A stretch of 64,000 bases of DNA. Origin: Streptomyces sp. WM6378 (lineage in GTDB: Bacteria > Actinomycetota > Actinomycetes > Streptomycetales > Streptomycetaceae). The notes beneath the pieces are model-generated. The model had not been told where the DNA came from. It saw only the letters and a program-made list of their open reading frames with translations, and did not search any database. How positions within the stretch are numbered: position 1 is the first letter of the stretch; every line of letters starts with the position of its first letter. The stretch spans positions 38,817 to 102,816 of the forward strand of contig NZ_LGDD01000166.1 of NCBI RefSeq assembly GCF_001279695.1, written 5' to 3'. Below, in pieces: positions 7,845-18,329 of this stretch. Both the position numbers and the translations under genes were made by a program.

Positions 7845-9037
7845 TGCCGACCGCAACGAAGGCCGTAACGAAGAGGATCACCGTGCTGCTCTCGGCAGCC
7901 CTGCTCGCGGCGCTGGTCGGCTGCGGATCGGGTGCCGACCACAAGGACGAGGCACTCAGCACCAAGGCGGCCCTGCCGCCCCCGGCCGCCAAGAAGGCCG
8001 TGCCGCAGGGCCTGCCCGGGATGCCGCCCGTCCTGGACTCGAAGGACGCCTACGCCGCGGACCGGCCGAACGCCCTCCAGCCGGCCGTCAAGAACTTCCT
8101 GCCGCGCGTGTACGTGCCCAACACCAACTCCAACACGGTGTCCGTGATCGACCCGGCCACGTACAAGGTCATCGAGACGATTCCGGTCGGCCACCAGCCG
8201 CAGCACGTCGTGCCGTCCTGGGACATGAAGACGCTCTGGGTCAACAACGACCTCGGCGACTCGCTCACCGCCATCGACCCGGCGACCGGCAAGACCGGGC
8301 GCACCGTCCAGGTCTCGGACCCGTACAACCTCTACTTCACGCCGAACGGCAAGTACGCCGTCGTGATGGCCTCCAAGGACCGCGAGCTCGTCTTCCGCGA
8401 CCCGGTCAGCATGAACCGGGTCAAGACCGTCCCGGTGACCTGTGCGGGCGTCAACCACGCCGACTTCTCCATGGACGGGCGGTACTTCATCGTCTCGTGC
8501 GAGTTCTCCGGCGAGCTGCTCAAGGTCGACACGGAGAAGATGGAGGTCATCGCCCACCAGAAGCTGCCCTTCGACGGGGCGATGCCGCAGGACGTGAAGA
8601 TGTCCCCGGACGGAAAGACCTTCTACATCGCCGACATGATGGCGCACGGCATGTGGGTCCTGGACGGCGACAAGTTCACCACGCCGACCCTGCTGCCCAC
8701 CGGCAAGGGCTGCCACGGCCTCTACATCAGCCGCGACTCCAAGGAGATGTACATCTCCAACCGGGGCGAGGGCACCATCTCCATCTTCGACTTCACCAAG
8801 AACAAGCTCACCAAGAAATGGGAGCTGCCGGACGGCGGCAGCCCCGACATGGGCGGCGTCTCCGCCGACGGCAAGGTGCTCTGGCTGTCCGGCCGCTACA
8901 ACAGCGAGGTGTACGCCATCGACACCGCCACCGGCAAGGAGCTGGCCCGCATCCCGGTCGGCTCGGGCCCGCACGGCCTCGCCGTCTACCCGCAGCCCGG
9001 CCGGTACTCGCTCGGCCACACCGGCATCTTCCGCTGA
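7844..9037 (+). CDS. YVTN/YncE-family beta-propeller lipoprotein
   Basis: A 397-residue lipoprotein (signal ending in lipobox LVGC) carrying a seven-bladed propeller of YVTN repeats from about residue 85. Clear repeat cores are VYVPNTNSNTVSVIDP, LWVNNDLGDSLTAIDP, MYISNRGEGTISIFD and SEVYAIDTATGKELARIPVG. Such propellers bind partners or ligands and are often redox or surface proteins; there is no enzymatic signature here. The ATG at 7844 overlaps the preceding TGA by one base, so the pair is translationally coupled and may form a surface complex with the NodB-like protein. A strong bidirectional terminator follows. Confidence 0.85.
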   Translation: MPTATKAVTKRITVLLSAALLAALVGCGSGADHKDEALSTKAALPPPAAKKAVPQGLPGMPPVLDSKDAYAADRPNALQPAVKNFLPRVYVPNTNSNTVSVIDPATYKVIETIPVGHQPQHVVPSWDMKTLWVNNDLGDSLTAIDPATGKTGRTVQVSDPYNLYFTPNGKYAVVMASKDRELVFRDPVSMNRVKTVPVTCAGVNHADFSMDGRYFIVSCEFSGELLKVDTEKMEVIAHQKLPFDGAMPQDVKMSPDGKTFYIADMMAHGMWVLDGDKFTTPTLLPTGKGCHGLYISRDSKEMYISNRGEGTISIFDFTKNKLTKKWELPDGGSPDMGGVSADGKVLWLSGRYNSEVYAIDTATGKELARIPVGSGPHGLAVYPQPGRYSLGHTGIFR

Positions 9038-9061
9038 GCACGAGCGGGGGCGTACGACGGC

Positions 9062-9097
9062 GAGGTGCCCCGGGGTCCGCCGGCCCCGGGGCACCTC
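9062..9097. terminator. Bidirectional terminator between convergent genes
   Basis: A perfect 14-bp stem (9062-9075 with 9084-9097) and 8-nt loop between the convergent propeller and P450 genes. It can serve both directions. Confidence 0.85.
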
Positions 9098-9101
9098 CGT
9101 G

Positions 9102-10292
9102 TCACCACAGCACGGGCAGCCGCTCCGGCAGGCGCTTGATGAATCCCGTACGCCACACCAGCTGTTCGGCCGGGACCGCGAGGCGCAGCCCCGGCATCCG
9201 GTCCACCAGGACCGAGAGCGCCGTCTCGGCGTGCAGCCGGCCGAGCCCCGTGGCCGGGCAGAAGTGCCGCCCGGCGCCGAACGAGAGATGCGGGTTGTGC
9301 TCCCGGTCGAGGTCGAGGCGCTGGGGGTCGGTGAAGACCTCCGGGTCGAAGTTGGCGCCCTCGACCAGGACGAGCACCAACTCGCCCTTCTTCACGAGGA
9401 CTTCGCCCAGCGTCACGTCCTCCAGGGCGAGCCGGGGCAGCCCGTCGCCGATCGACAGGTTCCAGCGAAGGAGCTCCTCCACCGCGCGGCCCATGCGCTC
9501 GGGGTGCTCGCGCAGATGGGTGATCAGCTCCGGGTGCTGGAGCAGGGCCAGGATCGCGAGGATCAGGAACGCGGAGGTGGAGACCGCGCCCGCGCCGAAC
9601 ATGGACACCGCGACCGTGGCCAGCATCTCGTCCGTGAGGTGCGCGGACTCCTGGTCCTCGCGCAGCGCCGCGAGCCGTCCGAGCAGGCTGTCGGGGTCCA
9701 GGCCGGGCGCGTTGAGGCGCTCCACCATGTACCCGAGGTCCTTGTACCAGTTGAGCCCGGCACCCTCGAAGGTGTGCGCGCTGGTCATGAAGGCGGTGTC
9801 CAGGCCGGACATGAGCCGGCGCCAGTCCGCGAACGGCACCCCGATCACCTGGCAGTGCAGCGCCGCCGAGAAGGGGTCGGCGAACCCCGCCCGGAGGTCG
9901 GCCGGCGGGCCCTCGGTGAGCAGCGCGTCGATGAACTCGCCCGCACGGACGCGGAGTTGACCGGCCAGGCCGTCGGCGCGCGGGCTGAGGGACTTCATCA
10001 CGGCGGTGCGGAGCCCGGCGCTGTTGATGTTGCCCATGTTGTTGACGACCTCGGGCGGGATCGTCAGCGCGTACTGGCGGGGCACCCCGGCGTTCGCGGT
10101 GTCCTTCAGGCTGAACCGCGCGTCCTCCAGGACCTGTTTGGCCAGCGCGTGGCTGCTCACCAGCCAGGCCTGGTCGCCGGTGAGCGTACGCACCCGGGCC
10201 ACCGGCTGCTTCTCGCGCAGCCAGGCGCACTCCTCGGGCAGGACGTCACCGCGGCGCGAGAGCGGGAAGTCGAGTACGGGCTCGGGGGTCAT
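9102..10292 (-). CDS. Cytochrome P450, CYP121-like (candidate mycocyclosin-synthase homologue)
   Basis: A 396-residue P450 likely to oxidise the cyclodipeptide made by the upstream synthase. I-helix GAGAVSTSAF contains Ser237, the ExxR motif is EELLR, and the heme loop FGAGRHFCPATG places Cys345. Length and Cys position equal those I recall for M. tuberculosis CYP121A1, and whole segments match (PPEVVNNMGN, GELVLVL, EGANFDPE, RLPERLPVLW). Known CYP121 pocket residues Thr77, Asn85, Ala167, Phe168, Trp182 and Ser237 are kept, while Met62 is Leu, Gln385 is Ile and Arg386 is Lys. CYP121 couples the two aryl rings of cyclo(Tyr-Tyr). Start ATG overlaps the synthase stop by 4 nt, so the two are coupled. 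The exact product is inferred. Confidence 0.93.
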   Translation of the reverse strand: MTPEPVLDFPLSRRGDVLPEECAWLREKQPVARVRTLTGDQAWLVSSHALAKQVLEDARFSLKDTANAGVPRQYALTIPPEVVNNMGNINSAGLRTAVMKSLSPRADGLAGQLRVRAGEFIDALLTEGPPADLRAGFADPFSAALHCQVIGVPFADWRRLMSGLDTAFMTSAHTFEGAGLNWYKDLGYMVERLNAPGLDPDSLLGRLAALREDQESAHLTDEMLATVAVSMFGAGAVSTSAFLILAILALLQHPELITHLREHPERMGRAVEELLRWNLSIGDGLPRLALEDVTLGEVLVKKGELVLVLVEGANFDPEVFTDPQRLDLDREHNPHLSFGAGRHFCPATGLGRLHAETALSVLVDRMPGLRLAVPAEQLVWRTGFIKRLPERLPVLW

Positions 10293-10984
10293 GCGGCGAT
10301 TCCTTCCGGGCGCACCACGGCGTAGGCCTGATTGCGGGAGGCGCGCAAGCCGCCGCCCTTCGCGTAGAGGAGCTCGGTCAGCGGGATCGGCGCGTGGTAG
10401 GCCGACACCGAGGAGGGGACGCCGAGGATGCCCGGAGTGTCCAGGAAGAAGGGGAGTTCCGCGGCGATGTAGTCGAGGCAGGCGGCGAGCTGTTCCGCGC
10501 TCGCGGCCGGCCCGCCCACCTTCGTGGAGAGGAAGTGCCCGGCCATGCGCTCGCAGCCGGCCCGGAAATGCGGATCGGTGGCGAGGAAATGCCGCACCCG
10601 CCGGTGCAGGAGTTCGTAGACCGGATTACCGGCGAATTCGGAGAGCCCGTGCACGCCGACGGGTATGTCCGGCGAGCCTGCCTCTTCGACGCCGCGCAGA
10701 ATTCTGCGGCGTACCGCCTTGAGTTCTTTCGAGGCGCGCCGTGCCGCGTGCTCCTCGTCGTAGCCGAGCGCGCTGAACAGCTCGGCCACATGGAGGTCGG
10801 CGTACACGATGTCGATGCGGGAGAACCGTGCCGAAGCCCAGCGGACGAGTTCGGTGATGCGGCCGGCGCTGAAATAGCTGTTTCCCGGACTCACACCGAT
10901 GAGGACGTGATCGCCCTCGTCCCATATGTGGTGGCAACTTCGCGTGAAGGGCTGCACGGTGAATGCTTCAGTTGTGATGGTCAC
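10289..10984 (-). CDS. Cyclodipeptide synthase (Rv2275/AlbC family, NYH type)
   Basis: Uses two aminoacyl-tRNAs to form a cyclodipeptide in the cytoplasm. The 231-residue protein has IGVSPGNSYFS with the catalytic Ser32 and Asn35, DYIAAE with Tyr172 and Glu176, and SAYH with Tyr196-His197, so it belongs to the NYH subfamily. Segments such as VQPFTRSC, GDHVLIGVSPGNSYFS, FLSTKVG and GLRASRNQ resemble Rv2275, the cyclo(Tyr-Tyr) synthase, more than AlbC. It lacks Rv2275's long N-terminal extension. GTG at 10984 is the first start with a possible GGGGCG site; GTG at 10954 is an alternative. It is followed with a 4-nt overlap by the P450. Tyr-Tyr specificity is an inference from similarity and the partner gene. 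Confidence 0.95.
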   Translation of the reverse strand: MTITTEAFTVQPFTRSCHHIWDEGDHVLIGVSPGNSYFSAGRITELVRWASARFSRIDIVYADLHVAELFSALGYDEEHAARRASKELKAVRRRILRGVEEAGSPDIPVGVHGLSEFAGNPVYELLHRRVRHFLATDPHFRAGCERMAGHFLSTKVGGPAASAEQLAACLDYIAAELPFFLDTPGILGVPSSVSAYHAPIPLTELLYAKGGGLRASRNQAYAVVRPEGIAA

Positions 10985-11186
10985 AGCTGTAACGCCCCAG
11001 CGCCGCTAGTCCCTGGGTGCCCTGTGCTCCCGGTGTGGCGGCGACAGCAAGAAGTTATCCGCCAAGTGCGGAGCGTGAGGAAGTGGCGGCGTGAAGTTGG
11101 CGCGAACTGCTCTTTGGCGGGCGGAAAACAGTCCTTTCCGTGTTTCGAACAGTCAGAGTCCGGGGCCCGCCGGTCTGGACCCGTTA

Positions 11187-11825
11187 TCAGTGCGCGACAA
11201 GCAGTGCCTCCGAGCCGACCGGCCGGAAACCCGCCGCCTGGAAGGTGCGCACACTGCGCGCGTTGCCCGGCGACTGCTGCGCCCAGAGCACCGGCTCGGG
11301 CACCAAGTGCCGTGCGGCCAGGGCGAGTTGAACGCCGAGGCCCAGGCCGCGCGCGGACTCGTCGACCTCGACGGCGGCCTCCCAGCGGCCGGCGACGCCC
11401 CGGCCGAGTATCAGGACGCCGCCGTCCGCCGCCCAGACCCGCACGTCGTCCCGGTACTTCAGGGCCCGCGCCACCCTCGGATGCTCCGGGTCCTCGATCT
11501 CGGTCAGCCCCAGCGGCGGCTCGCCCGGCAGGGCGGGGGCGCAGGTCAGCAGGTCGACGCAGTTCATCGAGCGGCCGGTGCGGGCCATCAGGGCGGCCAG
11601 GAACCCGGGGTTCATCGACGCGCCGAGCGGATCGGCCCTCGTCTCGGCCAGCGTGGCCCGCAGCCAGTCCTCGTCCTCGTCCAGGAAGATCACCGAGTGC
11701 GCGGTGAACGCCAGCACGCCCGCGTCGCGCGGCCCCGGCTGCGCCACCACCGTCGTACCGCCGTCGGCCGGCGGGAACCGCCCCGTCGCCGCGGCCGCCA
11801 GAATGTCGCCGAGCGTGCCATCCAT
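11187..11825 (-). CDS. GNAT-fold acetyltransferase-like protein
   Basis: A 212-residue protein whose C-terminal half (about residues 130-205) has a GNAT-like pattern: EVDESARGLGLGVQLALAAR for the acetyl-CoA loop and NARSVRTFQAAGF for the last helix and strand. The N-terminal half, with a phrase like HSVIFLDEDEDWLRATL, is typical of actinobacterial hypothetical proteins. The ATG at 11825 has GGGGA upstream and removes a spurious extension into the divergent regulator. It is divergent from the MerR gene, 69 nt apart, so that regulator may control it. Substrate unknown. Confidence 0.75.
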   Translation of the reverse strand: MDGTLGDILAAAATGRFPPADGGTTVVAQPGPRDAGVLAFTAHSVIFLDEDEDWLRATLAETRADPLGASMNPGFLAALMARTGRSMNCVDLLTCAPALPGEPPLGLTEIEDPEHPRVARALKYRDDVRVWAADGGVLILGRGVAGRWEAAVEVDESARGLGLGVQLALAARHLVPEPVLWAQQSPGNARSVRTFQAAGFRPVGSEALLVAH

Positions 11826-11894
11826 GGGATTCCCCGTTTCTTTCCGTCCAGAGGCCTTGAGTCTCCACCCACTGGAAACCGGACACTCGACAAC

Positions 11895-12815
11895 ATGATC
11901 GACGACGGCCCGGAAACCTTCACCATCGGGCAGCTCGCCCGCCGCACCGGCCTGCCCGTGCGCACCATCCGGTACTGGTCCGACATCGGCGCCCTGCCGC
12001 CCGTCGGCCGCTCCCACGGCGGCTACCGGCTGTACGACGCCGAGTGCGTGGCCCGCCTTGAGCTGGTGCGCACCCTGCGCGAACTGGGGCTCTCCCTGGA
12101 TGACGTACGCCGCGTGCTCGCCCGGGAGATCACGGTCGCCGAGGTCGCCGCGGCCCATGTCGCGGCCCTCGACGCCCAGATCCGGGCGCTCCGGGTGAGC
12201 CGGGCCGTCCTGTCGACCATCGCCCGACGGCAGTCCGACACGGAGGAGACGACCCTCATGAACAAGCTGGCCAGGCTCTCCGCGCGCGAGCGCAAGCAGA
12301 TCATCGACGACTTCACCGACGAGGTGTTCACCGGCCTCGACGACACCAACCCGCACTTCCACGCCCGGGTCCGCGGCGTGGCCGGTGAGCTGCCCGACGA
12401 CCCCACCCCGCTCCAGGTCGACGCCTGGATCGAGCTGGCCGAACTGGTCGAGGACGAGGCCTTCCGGGCGCTGATGCGGCGGATCGCCGAGACCGACTCC
12501 GAGAGCTTCCGGGAGCGCTCGCGCGAACCGCAGGCCTACCTCGCCTTCGCGAAGAAGGTCGCCCAGCTCGCGGGCGCGGCCCAGGAGCGCGGCGTCGCAC
12601 CCGAAAGCTCCGAGGCCGACGCACTCCTCACCGAGCTGCTCGGCGCGGGCGCCGACCGGGCGGCCGTCCTGGAGCGGGTCGGCGTCAGCCCGGACCTGCG
12701 CGTCGAACGCTATTTCCAGCTGCTCGCCGTCATCAACGGGTACGAGCAGCCGCCGAGCGCGGCCGCCGCCTTCCAATGGCTGGCCGCCGCACTGGGCGCG
12801 CACGTCGGCAGCTAA
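11895..12815 (+). CDS. MerR family transcriptional regulator
   Basis: A 306-residue MerR-type regulator. The winged helix-turn-helix is at residues 9-75 (FTIGQLARRTGLPVRTIRYW, then GGYRLYD), followed by a coiled dimerisation helix to about residue 115. A helical C-terminal region of about 180 residues replaces a metal site; there is no conserved Cys pair, so it is not a classical metal or redox sensor and more likely senses an organic effector. ATG at 11895 begins right before the HTH. It is divergent from the GNAT gene and probably controls it and itself through the 69-nt gap. Confidence 0.88.
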   Translation: MIDDGPETFTIGQLARRTGLPVRTIRYWSDIGALPPVGRSHGGYRLYDAECVARLELVRTLRELGLSLDDVRRVLAREITVAEVAAAHVAALDAQIRALRVSRAVLSTIARRQSDTEETTLMNKLARLSARERKQIIDDFTDEVFTGLDDTNPHFHARVRGVAGELPDDPTPLQVDAWIELAELVEDEAFRALMRRIAETDSESFRERSREPQAYLAFAKKVAQLAGAAQERGVAPESSEADALLTELLGAGADRAAVLERVGVSPDLRVERYFQLLAVINGYEQPPSAAAAFQWLAAALGAHVGS

Positions 12816-12831
12816 TCTGACCCGCGTCAGA
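12816..12831 (+). terminator. Short hairpin directly after the MerR gene
   Basis: TCTGAC (12816-12821) pairs with GTCAGA (12826-12831) immediately after the stop codon. It is weak for a terminator, so read-through into the EF-hand gene is possible. Confidence 0.35.
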
Positions 12832-12871
12832 AACGCATCAAGCAGTAGGCACCAACAAAGGGGTGGACCCA

Positions 12872-13084
12872 GTGGCGGACATCGAAGAGGCGCGCAAGGC
12901 GTTCGCGAAGCTCGACATCGACGGCGACGGACGCGTCACCGCGAGCGAGTACAAGGCGGTCATGGCGCAGCTGGGCGACTTCCACGTCACCGAGACGGTG
13001 GCCCAGGCCATCATCAAGGCCAAGGACGCCAACGGCGACGGCAAGCTCTCCTTCGAGGAGTTCTGGGCCTCGCTGAACAAGTGA
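12872..13084 (+). CDS. Small EF-hand calcium-binding protein
   Basis: A 70-residue protein made of two EF-hands. The loops are DIDGDGRVTASE and DANGDGKLSFEE, both with canonical acidic residues at positions 1, 3, 5 and 12, so both should bind Ca2+. This matches the small Cab-type calcium-binding proteins known in Streptomyces, thought to buffer or sense cytoplasmic calcium. GTG at 12872 is chosen because AAAGGGG lies about 8 nt upstream; an in-frame GTG at 12863 would put the start too close to that site. It has its own strong terminator. Confidence 0.88.
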   Translation: MADIEEARKAFAKLDIDGDGRVTASEYKAVMAQLGDFHVTETVAQAIIKAKDANGDGKLSFEEFWASLNK

Positions 13085-13091
13085 CGCCGAT

Positions 13092-13139
13092 CGGCCCCGG
13101 TGGCGTACTCCCGCTCGCGCGGTACGCCATCCGGGGCCG
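13092..13139 (+). terminator. Terminator after EF-hand gene
   Basis: A 17-bp stem (13092-13108 with 13122-13139) with a one-base bulge, 7 nt past the stop. Confidence 0.75.
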
Positions 13140-13213
13140 GCCCGGAATAACTTCCCGGGACCGCGAGTTCCCCGGAGCATGCCAACGCGGCACCATCTCC
13201 GGAAGGCCAGCTC

Positions 13214-13873
13214 ATGAAGATCGGCATCATCGGTGCGGGCAACATCGGCGGCAACCTGACCCGCCGTCTCACCGCGCTCGGACACGAGGTTTCCGTCGCC
13301 AACTCCCGCGGCCCGCAGACCCTTTCAGCCCTCGCCGAGGAGACCGGCGCGACCCCGGTCACCGTCGCCGAGGCCGCCAAGGGCGCACAGGTCGTCGTGG
13401 TCACCATCCCGCTGAAGCGCATCCCCGACTTGCCCAAGGGCTTCCTCGACGGCGCGGCCGACGGCTTCGCCGTCATCGACACCGGGAACTACTACCCCAA
13501 GGAGCGCGACGGCCGGATCGACGCGATCGAGGACGGCCTCACCGAGAGCCGCTGGACCGAGCAGCACATCGGCCACCCGGTGATCAAGGTCTTCAACGGC
13601 ACGTACGCGCAGGACCTCCTCGACCGGCCCCGCCCGCAGGGCGACCCCGAGCGGATCGCCGTGCCGGTGGCCGGCGACGACACGGCCGCCAAGCAGCTGG
13701 TCCGCGAGCTCGTCGACGAGCTCGGCTTCGACACCGTGGACGCCGGCGGCATCGACGACTCCTGGCGCCAGCAGCCCGCGACCCCGGTCTACGGACTGAG
13801 GGGCAACGTCGCGGAGGTCACCGAGGCCCTGGCGGCGGCGCCCAAGGAGCGCCCGGCCGCCCACAGCTTCTAG
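13214..13873 (+). CDS. NADP oxidoreductase, F420-dependent reductase-like
   Basis: A 219-residue Rossmann protein related to F420-dependent NADP reductase (Fno). The N-terminal [16 protein letters not shown] is the dinucleotide loop, followed by the NSRGP turn typical of NADP-preferring members. The [15 protein letters not shown] and [12 protein letters not shown] segments fit the family. A role in NADP(H)/F420 redox exchange or in reducing a small substrate is plausible, but many family members have other jobs. ATG at 13214 starts directly at the fold. It faces the convergent sdaA gene 4 nt away. Confidence 0.82.
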   Translation: MKIGIIGAGNIGGNLTRRLTALGHEVSVANSRGPQTLSALAEETGATPVTVAEAAKGAQVVVVTIPLKRIPDLPKGFLDGAADGFAVIDTGNYYPKERDGRIDAIEDGLTESRWTEQHIGHPVIKVFNGTYAQDLLDRPRPQGDPERIAVPVAGDDTAAKQLVRELVDELGFDTVDAGGIDDSWRQQPATPVYGLRGNVAEVTEALAAAPKERPAAHSF

Positions 13874-13877
13874 GCGA

Positions 13878-15248
13878 TCAGCATTCGATGATGTTGACGG
13901 CGAGGCCGCCGCGGGCCGTCTCCTTGTACTTGACGCTCATGTCGGCCCCCGTCTCCTTCATCGTCTTGATGACCTTGTCCAGGGACACCTTGTGGCTGCC
14001 GTCGCCGCGCATCGCCATCTTGGCGGCGGTGACGGCCTTCACGGCGGCCATGCCGTTGCGCTCGATGCAGGGGATCTGGACGAGGCCGCCGACCGGGTCG
14101 CAGGTCAGACCCAGGTTGTGCTCCATGCCGATCTCGGCGGCGTTCTCGACCTGCTCGGGGGTGCCGCCGAGGACCTCGGCGAGCGCGCCGGCCGCCATCG
14201 AGCAGGCGGAGCCGACCTCGCCCTGGCAGCCGACCTCGGCGCCGGAGATCGAGGCGTTCTCCTTGAACAGCATGCCGATCGCGCCGGCGGCCAGCAGGAA
14301 GCGGACGATGCCGTCCTCATCGGCGCCGGGCACGAAGTTCATGTAGTAGTGAAGGACCGCCGGGATGATGCCCGCGGCGCCGTTGGTGGGGGCGGTCACG
14401 ACCCGGCCGCCCGCCGCGTTCTCCTCGTTCACGGCCATCGCGTACAGCGTCGCCCACTCCATGGCGTGCGCCTCGGGGTTGCCCTCGGCGCGCAGCTGGC
14501 GGGCGGTGGTGGCGGCGCGGCGGCGGACCTTGAGGCCGCCGGGCAGGATGCCCTCGCGGGCCATGCCGCGCGAGACGCAGGCCTGCATGACCCGCCAGAT
14601 GTCGAGCAGGCCGGAACGGATCTCGTCCTCGGTGCGCCAGGCCTTCTCGTTCTCCAGCATCAGCGCGGAGATCGAAAGACCGGTGTCCTGGGCGAGCCGG
14701 AGCAGCTCGTCGCCGGTGCGGAAGGGGTGCTTGAGAACGGTGTCGTCCGGCACGATCGGGTTCTCGCCGGCCACCGCGTCCTCGTCGACGACGAAGCCGC
14801 CGCCGACCGAGTAGTACGTCTTCTCCAGGATCAGCGCGCCGTCGATGTCGTACGCGAAGACCGTCATGCCGTTGGCGTGGTACGGCAGCGCCTTGCGGCG
14901 GTGCAGGATCAGGTCGTCGTCGTAAGCGAAGTCGATCTCGTGCATGCCCAGCACGTTGAGCCGCCCCGACTCCTTGATCCGCTCCACCCGGTCGTCTGCG
15001 GTCTCGACGTCGACCGTGCGCGGGGAGGCGCCCTCCAGGCCGAGCAGCACCGCCTTCGGCGTGCCGTGGCCGTGTCCGGTGGCGCCGAGCGACCCGTACA
15101 GCTCGGCCCGTATCCGCACGGTGTGGGCGATGAGGCCCTCGTTCTTCAGGCGCGCGGCGAACATTCGGGCCGCCCGCATCGGGCCGACGGTGTGGGAGCT
15201 GGACGGGCCGATGCCGATCGAGAACAGGTCGAAGACCGAGATGGCCAC
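13878..15248 (-). CDS. sdaA: L-serine ammonia-lyase, iron-sulfur type
   Basis: Converts L-serine to pyruvate and ammonia using a [4Fe-4S] cluster. The 456-residue single-chain enzyme has an N-terminal beta-chain domain ([14 protein letters not shown]) and a C-terminal alpha domain. Likely cluster cysteines are in [16 protein letters not shown] and IPCIERNG, and the last residue is Cys456, the C-terminal Cys that reaches the active site in the known structure. GTG at 15248 has AAGGAG 6 nt upstream. A terminator separates it from glyA, so it has its own promoter although it lies downstream of gcvT-gcvH-glyA. It disposes of the serine that SHMT makes from glycine. Confidence 0.95.
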   Translation of the reverse strand: MAISVFDLFSIGIGPSSSHTVGPMRAARMFAARLKNEGLIAHTVRIRAELYGSLGATGHGHGTPKAVLLGLEGASPRTVDVETADDRVERIKESGRLNVLGMHEIDFAYDDDLILHRRKALPYHANGMTVFAYDIDGALILEKTYYSVGGGFVVDEDAVAGENPIVPDDTVLKHPFRTGDELLRLAQDTGLSISALMLENEKAWRTEDEIRSGLLDIWRVMQACVSRGMAREGILPGGLKVRRRAATTARQLRAEGNPEAHAMEWATLYAMAVNEENAAGGRVVTAPTNGAAGIIPAVLHYYMNFVPGADEDGIVRFLLAAGAIGMLFKENASISGAEVGCQGEVGSACSMAAGALAEVLGGTPEQVENAAEIGMEHNLGLTCDPVGGLVQIPCIERNGMAAVKAVTAAKMAMRGDGSHKVSLDKVIKTMKETGADMSVKYKETARGGLAVNIIEC

Positions 15249-15325
15249 GGGGGACTCCTTGAGGGGTTTGGTAGACGCCGTTGTCTGCCGGGGTGGTGCA
15301 GAGCAAAGCTGGCACAGCATGGGAT

Positions 15326-15362
15326 GGGGCACCGCGCTCACTACCAGTGTGCGCGGTGCCCC
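15326..15362 (-). terminator. Terminator of the gcvT-gcvH-glyA operon
   Basis: A perfect 12-bp stem (15326-15337 with 15351-15362) downstream of the glyA stop and about 80 nt before the sdaA start. Confidence 0.75.
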
Positions 15363-15404
15363 GGGGCTTCGTCCCGAATGAACCGGGAACTAAAGCGTAC
15401 GAAA

Positions 15405-16664
<1,260 letters not shown>

Positions 16665-16696
16665 CAGACGATCCCTGTATCCCTGTGGTCTCTAGG

Positions 16697-17071
16697 TCAG
16701 CTGGCGAAGTCGGTGTACTCGTCGGCGGAGAGCAGGTCGCCCGGCTCGTCCGTGACCTTCACCTTGAACAGCCAGCCGCCCTCGAACGGAGCGGAGTTCA
16801 CCAGGGCCGGGTCGTCCACGACGTCCTGGTTGGCGGCGACGACCTCGCCGGTCACGGGGGAGTACAGGTCGCTGACCGACTTGGTGGACTCCAGCTCGCC
16901 GCAGGTCTCGCCCGCGGTCACCGTGTCACCCACCCCGGGAAGCTGTACGTACACGACGTCACCGAGCGCGTTGGCCGCGTGCTCCGTGATGCCGACCGTC
17001 GACACGCCGTCCTCGGCGTTCGACAGCCACTCGTGCTCCTTGCTGTAGCGCAGCTGCTGCGGGTTGCTCAT
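16697..17071 (-). CDS. gcvH: Glycine cleavage system H protein
   Basis: Lipoyl carrier that shuttles the aminomethyl group between the P, T and L proteins of the glycine cleavage system. 124 residues, normal length. The lipoylated Lys is in [14 protein letters not shown] near residue 62. ATG at 17071 has AGGAG about 9 nt upstream. Gene order gcvT (100 nt upstream) then gcvH then glyA suggests one transcript under the riboswitch. The P protein (gcvP) is not in this window. Confidence 0.97.
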   Translation of the reverse strand: MSNPQQLRYSKEHEWLSNAEDGVSTVGITEHAANALGDVVYVQLPGVGDTVTAGETCGELESTKSVSDLYSPVTGEVVAANQDVVDDPALVNSAPFEGGWLFKVKVTDEPGDLLSADEYTDFAS

Positions 17072-17171
17072 GACCTGAATTCTCCTGTACGCGGGGGAGT
17101 GCTGATGACGGGGTCTCGAAGAGTGTCTCGGACAGTGAGACGAGAAGGGCGGTGCCGCAGGGACGCGCGGG

Positions 17172-18287
17172 TCACTTCTCGCGCTTGTAGAAGGGCAGCG
17201 CAACGACCTCGTACGCCTCGTGCGTCCCGCGGATGTCGATGCCGACGCCGGCGGTGCCGGGCGCGGCGTGCGCGGCGTCCACGTACGCGATGGCGATCGG
17301 CTTGCCCAGGGTCGGCGACGGGGCGCCGGAGGTGACCTCGCCGACGACCTCGCCGTCGGCCACGACCGAGAAGCCGGCGCGGGGCACCCGGCGGCCCTCG
17401 GCGATCAGGCCGACCAGCTTGCGCGGCGGGTTCGCGGCGGCCTTCTCGGCGGCGGCCTCCAGAGCCGTACGGCCCACGAAGTCGCCGTCCTTCTCGAACT
17501 TCACGACCCGGCCGAGCCCGGCGTCGAAGGGGGTGAGCTCCGTGGTCAGCTCGTGCCCGTACAGCGGCATGCCCGCCTCCAGGCGCAGCGTGTCGCGGCA
17601 GGACAGGCCGCACGGCACGAGACCCGCGTCCTGGCCGGCCTCGGTCAGCGCACGCCACAGCGGCTCGGCGTGCTCAGGGGCGACGAACAGCTCGAAGCCG
17701 TCCTCGCCGGTGTAGCCGGTGCGGGCGATCAGGGCGGGGACACCGGCGACGGTGCCGGGCAGGCCCGCGTAGTACTTCAGGCCGTCCAGGTCGGCGTCCG
17801 TGACGGACTTGAGGATGCCGGGGGACTCGGGGCCCTGCACGGCGATCAGCGCGTACGCGTCGCGGTCGTCGCGGACCTCGGCGTCGAAGCCGACCGCGCG
17901 CTCGGTGATCGCGTCGAGCACGATCTGCGCGTTGCCCGCGTTCGCGACGACCATGTACTCCGTCTCACCCAGGCGGTAGACGATCAGGTCGTCGACGATG
18001 CCGCCGTCCTCCTGGCAGATCATCGTGTACCGGGCGCGGCCGGGGCCGATGGTGGCGATGTTGCCGACCAGGGCGTAGTTCAGCGCCTTCATGGCCTCGG
18101 GGCCGGTGACGGTGATCTCGCCCATGTGGGACAGGTCGAAGAGCCCGGCGCGGGTCCGTACGGCGGTGTGCTCGTCGCGCTCGCTCCCGTACCGCAGCGG
18201 CATGTCCCAGCCCGCGAAGTCGGTCATCGTGGCGCCCAGCGAACGATGCAGTGCATCGAGGGCGGTGAGGCGGGGGGCGTTGCTCAT
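17172..18287 (-). CDS. gcvT: Glycine cleavage system aminomethyltransferase (T protein)
   Basis: Transfers the methylene group from the H-protein arm to THF, releasing ammonia. 371 residues, normal length. Typical segments are [12 protein letters not shown] near residue 28, [10 protein letters not shown] near 55, [11 protein letters not shown] near 195 and the C-terminal barrel with GEVTSG and [12 protein letters not shown] at 18287 (MSNAPRLT) is chosen over upstream in-frame ATGs because GGAG precedes it and the upstream bases belong to the riboswitch expression platform. First gene of the glycine operon. Confidence 0.96.
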   Translation of the reverse strand: MSNAPRLTALDALHRSLGATMTDFAGWDMPLRYGSERDEHTAVRTRAGLFDLSHMGEITVTGPEAMKALNYALVGNIATIGPGRARYTMICQEDGGIVDDLIVYRLGETEYMVVANAGNAQIVLDAITERAVGFDAEVRDDRDAYALIAVQGPESPGILKSVTDADLDGLKYYAGLPGTVAGVPALIARTGYTGEDGFELFVAPEHAEPLWRALTEAGQDAGLVPCGLSCRDTLRLEAGMPLYGHELTTELTPFDAGLGRVVKFEKDGDFVGRTALEAAAEKAAANPPRKLVGLIAEGRRVPRAGFSVVADGEVVGEVTSGAPSPTLGKPIAIAYVDAAHAAPGTAGVGIDIRGTHEAYEVVALPFYKREK

Positions 18288-18329
18288 GGATGTGGCTCCA
18301 AGGTCCCGGGGCATGACGGTCGAGGACAT

